In this document: positions 9,718 to 18,509 of the stretch, piece after piece
How the letters are laid out: each line of letters begins with the position of its first letter
Position numbering within the stretch: position 1 is the first letter of the stretch
NCBI GenBank assembly: GCA_022578965.1
Contig: MU400952.1
Location: forward strand, 1 to 19,154
Length of the DNA: 19,154 nt
Direction of reading: 5' to 3'
Source: Xylaria sp. FL1777
Taxonomy: Eukaryota; Ascomycota; Sordariomycetes; Xylariales; Xylariaceae
Notes under the pieces: model-generated
Database searches by the model: none
What the model saw: only the letters and a program-made list of their open reading frames with translations
Told to the model about the DNA's origin: nothing
Translations under genes and position numbers: made by a program

Positions 9718-10088
9718 ATGGATCAAGCAACATCCAATCCTCTCCTATCGCCACCTGAGCTGTCTCCTCTCGAGCAGGAGGTGCTGGAGGAGTACGAGCG
9801 ATTGGCCGAGAACATGAAGAAGGTAAGGGCACCTGTTCCATGCTCCCTCTACTCTATACATGTACACACAGTCCGAATTATGTTTCCCGCTAATCAGATC
9901 CTCCTGAGCAGCTCGCCTCAGTCCTCGACACCATGGCCGGCCAGCCCACGACCGAGATCCTCGACGGACTACGTGAGCTCGAGCGCAAAACAAGCCTCGT
10001 CTTCACGCTCCTCAAGGCTAGCGTGTACAGCATCGTGCTGCAGCAGGAGATCGACTTTGGCGACCAACACGACGACCAGCGATCCTGA
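9718..10088 (+). CDS. DAD3: DASH complex subunit Dad3
   Basis: Two exons, 9718-9822 and 9912-10088, separated by an 89-nt intron (donor GTAAGG, branch point CTAAT, acceptor CAG at 9909-9911), give a 93-residue protein, normal for Dad3. The first exon carries the family signature LSPPELSPLEQEVLEEYERL (residues 10-29). The second reads LASVLDTMAGQPTTEILDGL and then LRELERKTSLVFTLLKASVYSIVLQQEIDF, the conserved helical core. I chose this acceptor because it alone keeps the spacing of the helix seen in other Dad3 proteins; an AG three bases upstream would add one Gln. Dad3 is a small helical subunit of the ten-protein DASH/Dam1 ring that couples kinetochores to microtubule plus ends in fungi. Unspliced, the intron shifts the frame. 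It is convergent with MRPS5 and preceded by a TAGGTAG cluster. Confidence 0.95.
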
Positions 10089-10838
10089 GCTACGCAGTAT
10101 GCGTTGAACTCAAGGTTTCCGTGCGAGCATGTCGCGAGACCGACAACACGAACCCCCGCAAAGTAATATTTCTGAGAAGGTCCTGGTATCACGAATTACC
10201 CAAAATCAAAAAGATGAGACGGGAAATCGCTGCTTATTGAGGTAGATTACTCAAAGAGCCTGCAGATGTACCATGCGCTGGAAGAAAGGAGCCGTGGAGG
10301 AAGTTGTGCAATATGATAGGGGAAGCATGCCATCTACAAAAGCATAGACGGAAGAAAGACTACGCGAAGAGGAATGGTAAATAGGAAAGGCAACTGAAGC
10401 TGTTCGCACGAGACTGTATCGACGTCGCGCGACTAGAACCTAACAGCAGACGCAACATATCCTGGACAATCGCCTATGGGACAGGAAATTAGTGATTCAT
10501 GCTACGACTGAATTGGATGTAGGGGACTTGACGACTCGCTTCGTGAAGTCGTAGATCTGAGCCCTCGGATTGGGAAGATGAACTATCCACGAGCAATTGA
10601 GGGAAAAGACGGTACAGAGGACTTGACCAGTGTAATTCACCTAGTCTGATCCACAGATACCTGCCAGACATATTCCACAATCACCAGAATATAGACAATA
10701 TAACTCAAGGGTTCATCCTGTGAGATATACGTGGGGACATTTAAAGTCCTACACGTCGTACAATTGTATTGTTCTACACGGGTTTATGTCTTATACAAAT
10801 ATACACATGGGATATCATAGGATCTCGTTCGGCAGGAC
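10089..10838. other. Intergenic region between convergent DAD3 and MRPS5
   Basis: About 750 bases of shared 3' flank. The part nearest DAD3 is purine-rich on the plus strand. No frame has recognisable content. Both transcripts should terminate here, but I see no clear terminator or poly(A) signal I would defend. Confidence 0.5.
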
Positions 10839-12250
10839 TTATAAGACGTTGCCGCCATAGTATACTTTTCGCACATCAACCAGCTTCTTGCTACGGCCGA
10901 TGGCAATCTCTTCAGGGTTTTTCTGGCTCAGCAGAGCCTGCATGCAAGCCTTGACTGAGTTCATGGGGTTGCGCCCGCGGGGCATTTTAGCCGCAATATC
11001 GTGGATGCCGACGGACCGGAACATCTCGAAGAGACGATGCGAAGCGCGGAGACCGAAGCCTAGTGGTAGCAATAGGAAGGTGGTTAGTTTGTACGTCTTA
11101 AAGTTGATAATGTAGAGTTCAGGATGCAATGTAGAGCATCGTGTAAAAATGATATGCGAAACTCACCAGGTGGACGTGATTCGAGGTGTACAATCGTCGC
11201 GCCGACCTTGGCCTCCACGGAGCCATAGATGGTCCGGTTCTCATACCGAGGGATAGGCTGCATGTTGAGTATGGCAAGCTGCTTCGCCTTTTTCGTCGCA
11301 ACCATGGGCTCGACCGACTTGGCCTCGCCGATGCCGAGACGACCATTCCGGTTGCCGGCGATGGCGAGGACCCAAGTTCTCTGGATCTTTCCGAGACGGG
11401 TCTGGTTGGTGACTAGACGCTGGACCAGGAGCTTCGTCATACTATGGATCGACTTGAGATGCACCACGCTAAGACCCGTCTTCTTCTTCAAGTCTTGGAA
11501 CTGGCCCTCGTTGTCTAGACCATTATCCTCCGGATCAATAGGAGGTTTGTATAAGCCTGTGACACCGCGGAGGTTCTTGCCCAGGCCCGGAGCTATCGTA
11601 GAGTTTGACGGCTTGTCGTAGTTGGCGAGCGCCGAGTGCTCCTCGAAGTACTCGGATTCGGCAATGTCGAAATTGACCTTCTCACTCAGCACTTTCTCAA
11701 TCTCCTCCTCCGTCATCCCATCGAAGTTGACATCCTTCGGTACTAAGCCTTCGATCACCTTCTCCAAGTCGTTCGCGTGTTCTTCCTCGGACATGAACTT
11801 CACCTTCTCGGGTGGCTGCGGGTGCGGCTTGGGCCGCTTGTCGACGATTGGCATGATCCGGCTGTAATCATCCATGTAGAGCGGCCTGTAGGGGTCGTTT
11901 CGTATCCTTCCTTGTATCGTCAAGTCCTTTGGATCGATAGCGGCCTCGCCAGCCTCCAGCGCGGCCATCTGCTCCGGGGTGTACCGTCGCCGCAGGATCT
12001 CCAACTCTTCCGGTGTGTACTGCGGGAACTTCTCCTTGCTAAACTCTTCTATCTTTTCAGGCGTCGCCAGACCCAACTCCTCGGCTCGGATGCTCTTGAA
12101 TCGCGGCTTCCGCTTAGCCAGCTGGGCCGAGCTGTGGAAGGGGGCGTGATATCGTGGTGCTGGCGCTGTCGCTGCTGCTGCTCCTCCCCTGGACCCCGTC
12201 GCAGCGAGGCCCCGCGAAAATAGGCATCGTGCTGGTCGTACTACACTCAT
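10839..12250 (-). CDS. MRPS5: Mitochondrial small-subunit ribosomal protein uS5m (S5)
   Basis: Two exons on the minus strand, 12250-11167 and 11059-10839, with a 107-nt intron (donor GTGAGT, branch point ACTAAC, acceptor TAG), give 434 residues. The phase-1 join restores PPG-FGLRASHRLFEMF. The N-terminus is Arg/Ala/Ser-rich without early acidic residues, a likely mitochondrial presequence. A long charged fungal extension (about 45-255) precedes the S5 core. The N-terminal S5 fold runs from about 275 to 335 (LVQRLVTNQTRLGKIQRTWV, GNRNGRLGIGEAKS at 299-312). The C-terminal S5 domain follows (about 342-420), including VGATIVHLESRPPGFGLRAS and a helix ending in NPMNSVKACMQAL. The protein sits in the mitoribosomal small subunit, in the region that in bacteria contributes to the mRNA entry channel and decoding fidelity. 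A two-codon uORF overlaps the start. Long antisense frames inside it are GC-driven shadows. Confidence 0.95.
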
Positions 12251-13375
12251 CGCATCCTCGCCTGTCGTTTACAAGACCGTGGGGTGGTTCCAATTGCAGA
12301 CGAAGTAATGATAGTGAACACACGCGCACATGCTAGATAGTATCTTCAATGCTTCATTCAATTGGCACTATTTTTTCTGGAGCCGCGAACTCGGGCTTTC
12401 TATTCTACCGACTACCCTGTTAGTACAAGTGCCCTCTATTGTGGGTCTTACTATTTATGCGTATAAAGAAACATAGGTTCCTCCCGTCGTACAACGAGTT
12501 ACCTAAGTAAATTTCATAAATAGTTAAAACTGACCAACATTCAATGTTGAAGTAACACGATACCTCTGTAGTATCCTTCCACATTAACGAACGCAAGCCC
12601 ACGCTGTTATTCGGACTCCACAACTTGATATTCAGTTTTCTTATAAAAGTTCATTCCTTCAGCTACGGCGCTCTCGGGCGCGGCAGGAACCGTACCTATG
12701 CGGTATTCCTGCGTTGTCTCAGTGAGTACCCAAGATCACTGTACTGTAATAGCCACGTCCACGAACTGCATCAGATATGGATGTGCGCTCCTCAAGCCGG
12801 TATATTTATCCATGGCTTTGGAGAACAAGGTTTCAAACCGTCTCTCCTAGTCGTTCGGAGAGATTTGATCCCATCATCAGCGCGGACGGTGTCTTTAATT
12901 ATCCAACACGCCAACCCTGGGTCATTTACCCCGCGGTATTCTAAAACTAAACATCTTACTTTTATTGTAACTTTAACCAGTATCGACCTTTTTTTTTTTT
13001 TTTCATGTCGATAGAAATACGGCCTATTATCAACCGTGCTAAAGTTAAAACTCTCTAGACACTTCTAAATCACGGCTGATTGGGGCACTGTTAGCATATT
13101 TAATGAACGATATATGTAAATTGAATGAACTACTGGTGTGTCAATGTGAACATTAGAACTTCGTCGCTTCCGGCGGCATACAATGTACTGTTTCATTCTC
13201 TCAGCCCCTGTAAGCGAATTCAATCCGATTCGCCTACTACGCTGGACTTTACCTTCAGCCCCCAAAGTAAGTATGTATTTAGATACAGGCAAGTCATACT
13301 TGTTCCCCTCTCTCTCGAGATATGTTGTAAACTTTAGTCCCTTTCCTCGCTCTCAACTATATCTTCTTAGACGTA
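12251..13375. other. Intergenic region between divergent MRPS5 and HET genes
   Basis: About 1.1 kb holding both promoters. There is no credible gene: a frame at 12625-13014 lacks any family resemblance and ends in the poly-T tract. Visible structures are a 7-bp stem (TCTCTCC at 12841-12847, GGAGAGA at 12857-12863) and the T15 tract bounded by inverted 7-mers at 12981-13013. The last 45 bases before the HET start are pyrimidine-rich. Confidence 0.5.
12981..13013. repeat. T15 tract flanked by inverted 7-mers
   Basis: TATCGAC (12981-12987), fifteen consecutive T (12989-13003) and GTCGATA (13007-13013). Poly(dT) tracts in fungal promoters exclude nucleosomes, and this one lies about 360 bases upstream of the HET start. 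The flanking inverted repeat may be chance. Confidence 0.4.
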
Positions 13376-15019
13376 ATGAGGCTTATAAACTCTAGAACCC
13401 TAAAATTTCATGAGTTCGAGCAATCAAGCTCCAGTGTTCCGCCCTATGCAATACTATCGCATACATGGGGTGAAGGGGAGGTCACTTTCCGTGACATGTC
13501 TTCGGGGTCTCCCCAGGCTATCACTCGAAAGAAAGGATACGCCAAGATTACGCAAACCTGCCGTCTAGCTCGGGAGAACGATTTGGAATATGTATGGATA
13601 GATACTTGCTGCATTGACAAGTCGAGCAGCGCCGAGCTTTCCGAATCAATCAACTCTATGTTTATGTGGTATGGGAACGCAGCCACTTGCTACGTCTTCT
13701 TGTCAGACTTTATCACCGGCAAGACGAAGTTGGGGGATTGCCGCTGGTGGACTCGAGGTTGGACTTTGCAAGAATTGCTCGCCCCGAAAAACCTTACGTT
13801 CTACGATGCAACATGGAAACCCGTGGGCACAAAGATAACGCTTATTACACGAATAGCCAAGATAACCCGTATTAGAGAGGCGGTTCTGTGGGACAAGAGA
13901 GAGATTTTATTGTGCCCTGTATCTCAAAGGATGTCGTGGGCGGCATTCCGACAAACAACACGCGTCGAAGACGAAGCGTACTGTCTACTTGGAATCTTCG
14001 GCATACATCTGCCCCTACTTTACGGTGAGGGACGTATGGCATTTCGTCGATTGCAAGAAGAAATCATCAGGCGTAATATAGATTTGACGATCTTCTTCTG
14101 GCATGCAACTGAAGACAGGGCCAACATTGACGACGAGCCACAATGTATGAGTCTATTCGCTGAGTCACCAAGTGTGTTCGGAATGGTCAAATCTATAACA
14201 CCTGTCATATCAGGATTCCCCGAGTTCTTCATAACCAACAAAGGAGTTTTCTTCTCCCACGTAGTCTATTATGTGTCAGAAGCAAAAGTTCCCAGAACCA
14301 ATTTTGTCCTCTATAGATTCTTCCTGGGGAGGGATAGCAATAGGCTCCCGGCAGGTATCTTACTTCGCAAGATTGGACCGGGTATATTCTGCCGTGCCAG
14401 ACATCCTCCGATACTAGGAGATCTAAGTCACCTTCCACCGAAAACCTCAGATTCTAGTTTCTATATCGTCCCTGATCCCGGGCCGAACATAGGAGTATCT
14501 CTAGCTCATTATCGTCGCAACGCCTTCCACCTACCTAGCAATGAACAATTCCAACTTCAACGTGCAGTCCCACGCCATTTATGGGATGCAACAGATAGTA
14601 TTTTCCTACGCGAACCGAAAAATGCCTTTGAGTTTGGGGGGCTTCAGGCAATCCAATATCCCGGAATCGTTGCTATGGAAATCGTAGCGCGAATCAAGTC
14701 GGCACATGTCAACCTAATTATTCTCTCCGAGGGTGACGACCGTTCTCCTATTCATAGTGTCAAGGTTTTCGACGGTCAACAGCACCCAAAGGAAGTTGAA
14801 CTTCTCTTTGGAGTGCAGAATGAGGAGAACTCGATTCCCCTAGCGGATTTCCGGAAACATATGGCGAACATTGCTTCACTTAGCAACCGCGTTGAAGTCT
14901 TACTACGACCAAGCAACCAGAGAGCGTCCATATCCGTCTCATTAAAGCCAAGGACTCTTCGAGTCATGTGGGAGGCAGTTAGCGTGTCAGACTTTGTCTT
15001 TACAGTTGTAGAACTATAA
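13376..15019 (+). CDS. HET-domain (heterokaryon incompatibility) protein
   Basis: A 547-residue single-exon protein with an N-terminal HET domain of the HET-E/HET-D/HET-6 class. Signatures in order: YAILSHTWGEGEVTF (24-38), GYAKITQTCRLARENDLEYV (54-73) followed by WIDTCCIDK (74-82), INSMFMWYGNAATCYVFLSD (92-111), WWTRGWTLQELLAPKNLTFY (124-143) and the VGTK that follows (150-153). A conserved extension follows: RMSWAAFRQTTRVEDEAYCL (185-204), then LLGIFGIHLPLLYGEGRMAF (204-223). HET domains trigger a programmed cell-death reaction when a sensing domain detects non-self, after fusion with an incompatible strain. Here no NACHT, WD40 or other recognisable sensor follows; residues about 245-547 are unassigned and look like the mixed alpha/beta tail of stand-alone HET proteins. 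The frame is open, so it may be functional. Such genes are numerous and fast-evolving in fungi. Confidence 0.94.
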   Translation: MRLINSRTLKFHEFEQSSSSVPPYAILSHTWGEGEVTFRDMSSGSPQAITRKKGYAKITQTCRLARENDLEYVWIDTCCIDKSSSAELSESINSMFMWYGNAATCYVFLSDFITGKTKLGDCRWWTRGWTLQELLAPKNLTFYDATWKPVGTKITLITRIAKITRIREAVLWDKREILLCPVSQRMSWAAFRQTTRVEDEAYCLLGIFGIHLPLLYGEGRMAFRRLQEEIIRRNIDLTIFFWHATEDRANIDDEPQCMSLFAESPSVFGMVKSITPVISGFPEFFITNKGVFFSHVVYYVSEAKVPRTNFVLYRFFLGRDSNRLPAGILLRKIGPGIFCRARHPPILGDLSHLPPKTSDSSFYIVPDPGPNIGVSLAHYRRNAFHLPSNEQFQLQRAVPRHLWDATDSIFLREPKNAFEFGGLQAIQYPGIVAMEIVARIKSAHVNLIILSEGDDRSPIHSVKVFDGQQHPKEVELLFGVQNEENSIPLADFRKHMANIASLSNRVEVLLRPSNQRASISVSLKPRTLRVMWEAVSVSDFVFTVVEL

Positions 15020-16104
15020 TCATTCATTGAACGCTCTAAGTCATACATGCGATGCTTGATTCCTGATCGTGTCTTCGCACCACACGTTTTTCTCTATAAT
15101 ACGTCTTATCAAAGAATATAGTCACATATAGGTCCCTAGGGGCCAATTGACCAACTTGCCTAATCTATGGCTACTGGTCCCATCCGCCACCTGCTATGTG
15201 ACTGCGTATAGGTCTATCCATTTACTCCGAGACGTATACCTCTGACAGGTCTTCCCTCAAGGGAATTCATATGTATAGCCTAGGACCTAGATCTAATCGG
15301 ATAAGCCCAAGCATTGCTGCTTCTAGAGGACTAGGGGGTGTTATACGTTCACCTATTTTAGGCCATCCACGCGAAATCCACAAAGCATCTAGCGAACTCC
15401 CAATGTATTGAATAGAACTCTGCAGTTTCACAAGCAATGATGACGGTAACCTCAAGCCTATGGAAAGATAAGTAACCCGCTTTTATTTCCTTCACGAAGA
15501 TGTTGCCTAGCTAGAATCCAGGCGTGTAAGAACACTCACGTGCCCCCGTGATGCTCCTAGAATATGTCACGCGCAGCATTCCGCTATCCAATCCCGCGCA
15601 CCCATTTTATACCGGTCTTGTGCAATGGAACAGGTAATTCAGCAGATCTACGGAAATAGAGCTGTGTGGATAGTCCATATTGCCTTGATATGATTGACAC
15701 GAAAGAGTGAAGGTTGGAGGACAGAGGTGTAGTTTTATGCTCCCTGGTCTGGCTGTGTCCCTAACTACGGATTGTTTACAACTTAAACTCGCAGGTGATG
15801 TCAGTGAACAAGCGAGCGAAGCAGTAACTAATCTATGGTTATATTGATGTATTGTGCTTATTTCGATAGTAACATTAGGTATACCGGTACTCGATGGTTT
15901 AACAAAGCTACCTACCTACATAGTAAATTCCAATGCTTATGGGAAACAGTGCTGTATACAGTGCCATTACCACACTATAAGTCCCTCGCACGGGCCACGA
16001 GTTAGCGCACAAAAAAGCTTTCTCCCGCACGTATGCTTGCTTCTTTTCTCCCCCATCTTTTTCCGCTCGCATTCTCATGAACTCTCTGATGATGCAGCGT
16101 AGCA
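15020..16104. other. Intergenic region between HET gene and phosphatase gene
   Basis: About 1.1 kb with no credible gene. A 62-codon frame on the minus strand at 15267-15455 has no family resemblance. The stretch 15116-15148 carries inverted copies of words found at 3663-3764 (see the findings). The section nearest 16105 is the phosphatase promoter, with a CTACCTACCTA word at 15908-15918 and a pyrimidine-rich tract at 16019-16076. Confidence 0.5.
16019..16076 (+). promoter_or_regulatory. Pyrimidine-rich core promoter tract of the phosphatase gene
   Basis: A CT-rich run ends about 30 bases before the ATG at 16105. Such tracts commonly mark transcription start regions in filamentous fungi that lack a TATA box. 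It supports the upstream start used for this gene. Confidence 0.45.
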
Positions 16105-16978
16105 ATGCGCCTGCTCCTCGTCCGTCATGGCGAGTCAGTTGATAACGTAGCAGGATTATAGTGAGCAGCTTCCAATGATCCATTCGGTTTCTTTTACTGC
16201 TCTGCTGACACCCACGCGAAGTGCAGGTTCCCGTGACTCGTCCTTGACCAACCATGGCATCCTCCAGGCCAAACGACTTGGTGCACACATCGCCAGTCGT
16301 CGCTCCATCGTAGGCCCTGTCAGGCACCTCTTTGCCTCGAATCTCCAGCGAGCATACCAGACGGCTGATGCGATCGTCGAAGCTTGTCAACTCCAAGATC
16401 GAGATGCAACATTAGTGACGCCTGGTGTAATCCGTGTTGAAGATTTGCGTGAGAAAGACTTCGGCTCGTCAGAGGGCAAGAAATTTGGCACCAAAGAACA
16501 TCATGATGGCTCAGAGTCTCCTGAAGTGATGCGTCTTCGCATCGATCGGTTCCTCGATCATCATCTCGGTCCAATCATCGACCAACTGGCGGCTGAAAAT
16601 GTCACGGTTGTCGTTGTTTCCCATGGCATCATTCTCAATGTCCTGCTGAAGGCGTTGCTCTCGCGTTATCCGCCTAACTCTCCCTCATTGCAACTAACAG
16701 GAGGGCGATCTGATTCAGACTATCTGGCTCCATGGAGCAATACTGGTGTTTTGCAAGCACGCTTGGAGTTCCCAGGAAGCAATGCTTTACTCCAAGTGCA
16801 TAGTACTAAGGCGGTTCATATGGTAATAGAGCACACCAACAATGTTGATCATCTCCAGGGCTTGAAGAAGACCCGTGGTGGTATTGGTAGCGCCAAATTT
16901 GACTCGCGACAACGCACGATGGATTCTTTCTTTATATCAGCTTCAAAAAAGCGGAAGCTTGATGACGCGAAGGATTGA
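16105..16978 (+). CDS. Histidine phosphatase (phosphoglycerate-mutase-like) with C-terminal PIP box
   Basis: Two exons, 16105-16160 and 16222-16978, with a 61-nt intron (donor GTGAGC, branch point CTGAC, acceptor AAG), give 270 residues. Exon 1 is essential: MRLLLVRHGESVDNVAGL holds the catalytic RHG (residues 7-9, phosphate-accepting His8). The join yields LYAGSRDSSLTNHG, as expected for the family. Other active-site residues visible are Arg62 (SNLQRAYQTAD), Glu96 or Glu103 as possible proton donor (LREKDFGSSEG) and His153 (VVVSHG). The enzyme removes or transfers phosphate through a phosphohistidine; the substrate is unknown. The C-terminus is unusual: TRGGIGSAKFDSRQRTMDSFF, where Q249, M252, F255 and F256 fit the PCNA-interacting-peptide consensus, followed by KKRK (261-264), a likely nuclear signal. 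This hints at a nuclear, replication-linked role. Started at the later in-frame ATG (16175), the protein would lose the catalytic histidine. Confidence 0.92.
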
Positions 16979-17558
16979 TGAATTCTACAATTTGTTTGTC
17001 TACAAGGACGTGTTATCTAAGATGTGCATGGTATGTTCCCTCCTTTCTCTTTTCCCTATTTTCATGATGAGAGCACATATCACACAGACCTGTTCTGAAA
17101 TTATAATGTGGAATCACTTATGTCCAACCGCTATCTGATAATTTATGTCTTTCTCCTTTAATTCCGGATGATATGATGTAGCCCGAGCTAATCACATTAC
17201 CTATAGCAGATATTTCGCCAACTTTAATGTGGGATTGTAGGACGAGGAAAGATATAGAAGTTTGACACTATAAGTTCTCGCTGAAGTGAGAGCCACTTGA
17301 GTTCTACCCACTTACAATGTTATGTCGCGGCAATCTGGCTAGACTCATATAATTTCCTTGCCCGGAGTAGCTGGCCAAAAACGATCTCGAAATGTCTTCT
17401 ACAGTAGGTTCACTACCACGACTCAGTGGATAGCTACTGCAGGTCGGGAACTCAGAAAACGAAAGCAATCTAAAGCCTCAATTACGGCTTTATACTTATG
17501 TGGCATGCACCAAGGATTCTCCGGTTACATGTAGATCTGTAGTCCGCTAAAATAAACT
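16979..17558. other. Intergenic region between convergent phosphatase and Atl1-like genes
   Basis: About 580 bases of shared 3' flank, fairly AT-rich. I see no gene or RNA here, and no terminator I would defend. Confidence 0.5.
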
Positions 17559-18158
17559 TCATTCATCTTCACCATCCGAGTCCCAGTCTTGCTCTTCCGC
17601 TTCTTCGGACGGCAGTGTCTCAGGAAACCACCCATACTCACCAAAATCCACACTTAGTTCTCCCATTGCATCTGCAGAGACTGTGACGCCTTCAGCCCGT
17701 AACGCTGCCGCCTGATTACGGGCTCCAGATGGCTGTGATCTGTAGCATGACTAGTATTAGCACATTACCAGTCATAGGCACACTTTCTTCATCTAGATTT
17801 AGGGTAGGCTATGTGATATATGAATCCAAACCCGAACGCACCGATGAGATATTATCCCTTTTGAGTTGATCACCCGCTGCCAAGGAACATTACCAGAATG
17901 ATGTCTTGCCCCGGGATCATGTGAGAGGTGCTTGAGGCAGATGCCGACCTGGCGCGGTCGTTGTGCTGTTTCGCAGTGAGCTTCTTCCCGCAACAGTCGC
18001 TTCATTGGCAATACATGTTTATAGAGGGGCTACTAAGACGTACGAGTTCCAATGAGCTTCGCGATATGTCCGTAGCTCGTCACTTTGCCTTCCGGTATCT
18101 CCTGCACGGCGCTGTAAACGGCGATAAAGAAGGAAGCTGCCTCGTCGGATCGCGCCAT
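17559..18158 (-). CDS. atl1: Alkyltransferase-like DNA repair protein (Atl1 family)
   Basis: Three minus-strand exons (18158-18044, 17965-17842, 17739-17559) and introns of 78 and 102 nt (GTACGT...CAG, GTGCGT...CAG) join in exact phase to give 139 residues. The fold is that of the O6-alkylguanine-DNA alkyltransferase C-terminal domain: IPEGKVTSYGHIAKLIG (21-37) with the nucleotide-flipping Tyr29, RPRQVG with the intercalating Arg43, then VPWQRVINSKGIIS (65-78). The reactive Cys of MGMT (PCHR) is Trp67 here (PWQR), the hallmark of alkyltransferase-like proteins. They bind O6-alkylguanine without reversing it and recruit nucleotide excision repair in S. pombe. An acidic tail (about 124-139, ending DSDGEDE) exceeds the roughly 108-residue S. 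pombe Atl1. No single ORF shows the gene, as its longest exon encodes about 60 residues. It lies beside the right AT-rich block, convergent with the phosphatase. Confidence 0.94.
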
Positions 18159-18509
18159 TGGTTGATTTTCTTCCCGCCTCCGTCAGATTAATACCGGCAT
18201 ATTCCGGTCGAGAGAATAGGATGTATATTGATTTTCAAACATCCATTTTGTGCCTCCCTGTCGAGACCGTATTGCAAGAAATGGGTGCATGAATGAAGGC
18301 ACTGGAAGTTGATTATAGTACGCCCTTCCATATGTAGATGGGTTGGCCGGTGGAATAGAATGATAACTTCGACTATTGCATAAACACTCCCGGTCATGTC
18401 TTTATGCCTCTTTAAGGTTGGACTTAATGTTGTGGCTTCTAGGCAGCACAGGCCATGGTATACACCGTGCAACAGTTGCTATGCAAGAACCTAAGGAGCA
18501 CGGACTAGC
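18159..18509. other. Upstream region of the Atl1-like gene
   Basis: About 350 bases of normal composition between the atl1 start and the AT-rich block, presumably its promoter. Short frames here have no recognisable content. If the adjacent block is heterochromatic, this promoter sits at the border. Confidence 0.45.

Noticed and set aside
9823..10107. Continuation of the DAD3 exon 1 frame through the intron to a 129-residue product
   Set aside because: The intron has clear splice signals, and the second exon in another frame gives the conserved Dad3 C-terminal half, so the read-through is not the gene product.
11229..12223. Plus-strand frames at 11229-11621, 11622-11867 and 11777-12223
   Set aside because: They are antisense to the confidently identified MRPS5 exon 1; the long open stretches come from its GC-rich codon usage and show no family features.
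12820..12865. tRNA-like appearance (GGTTTCAAACC followed by a stem)
   Set aside because: The arms do not pair as a T-arm and acceptor stem, and no matching A-box region lies upstream.
15267..15455. A 62-codon minus-strand frame between the HET and phosphatase genes
   Set aside because: It is short, lacks a recognisable domain and lies near possible repeat remnants.
15908..16396. A 162-codon minus-strand frame over the phosphatase start
   Set aside because: It overlaps the phosphatase exon 1 and intron on the opposite strand, where catalytic RHG and later motifs prove the plus-strand gene.
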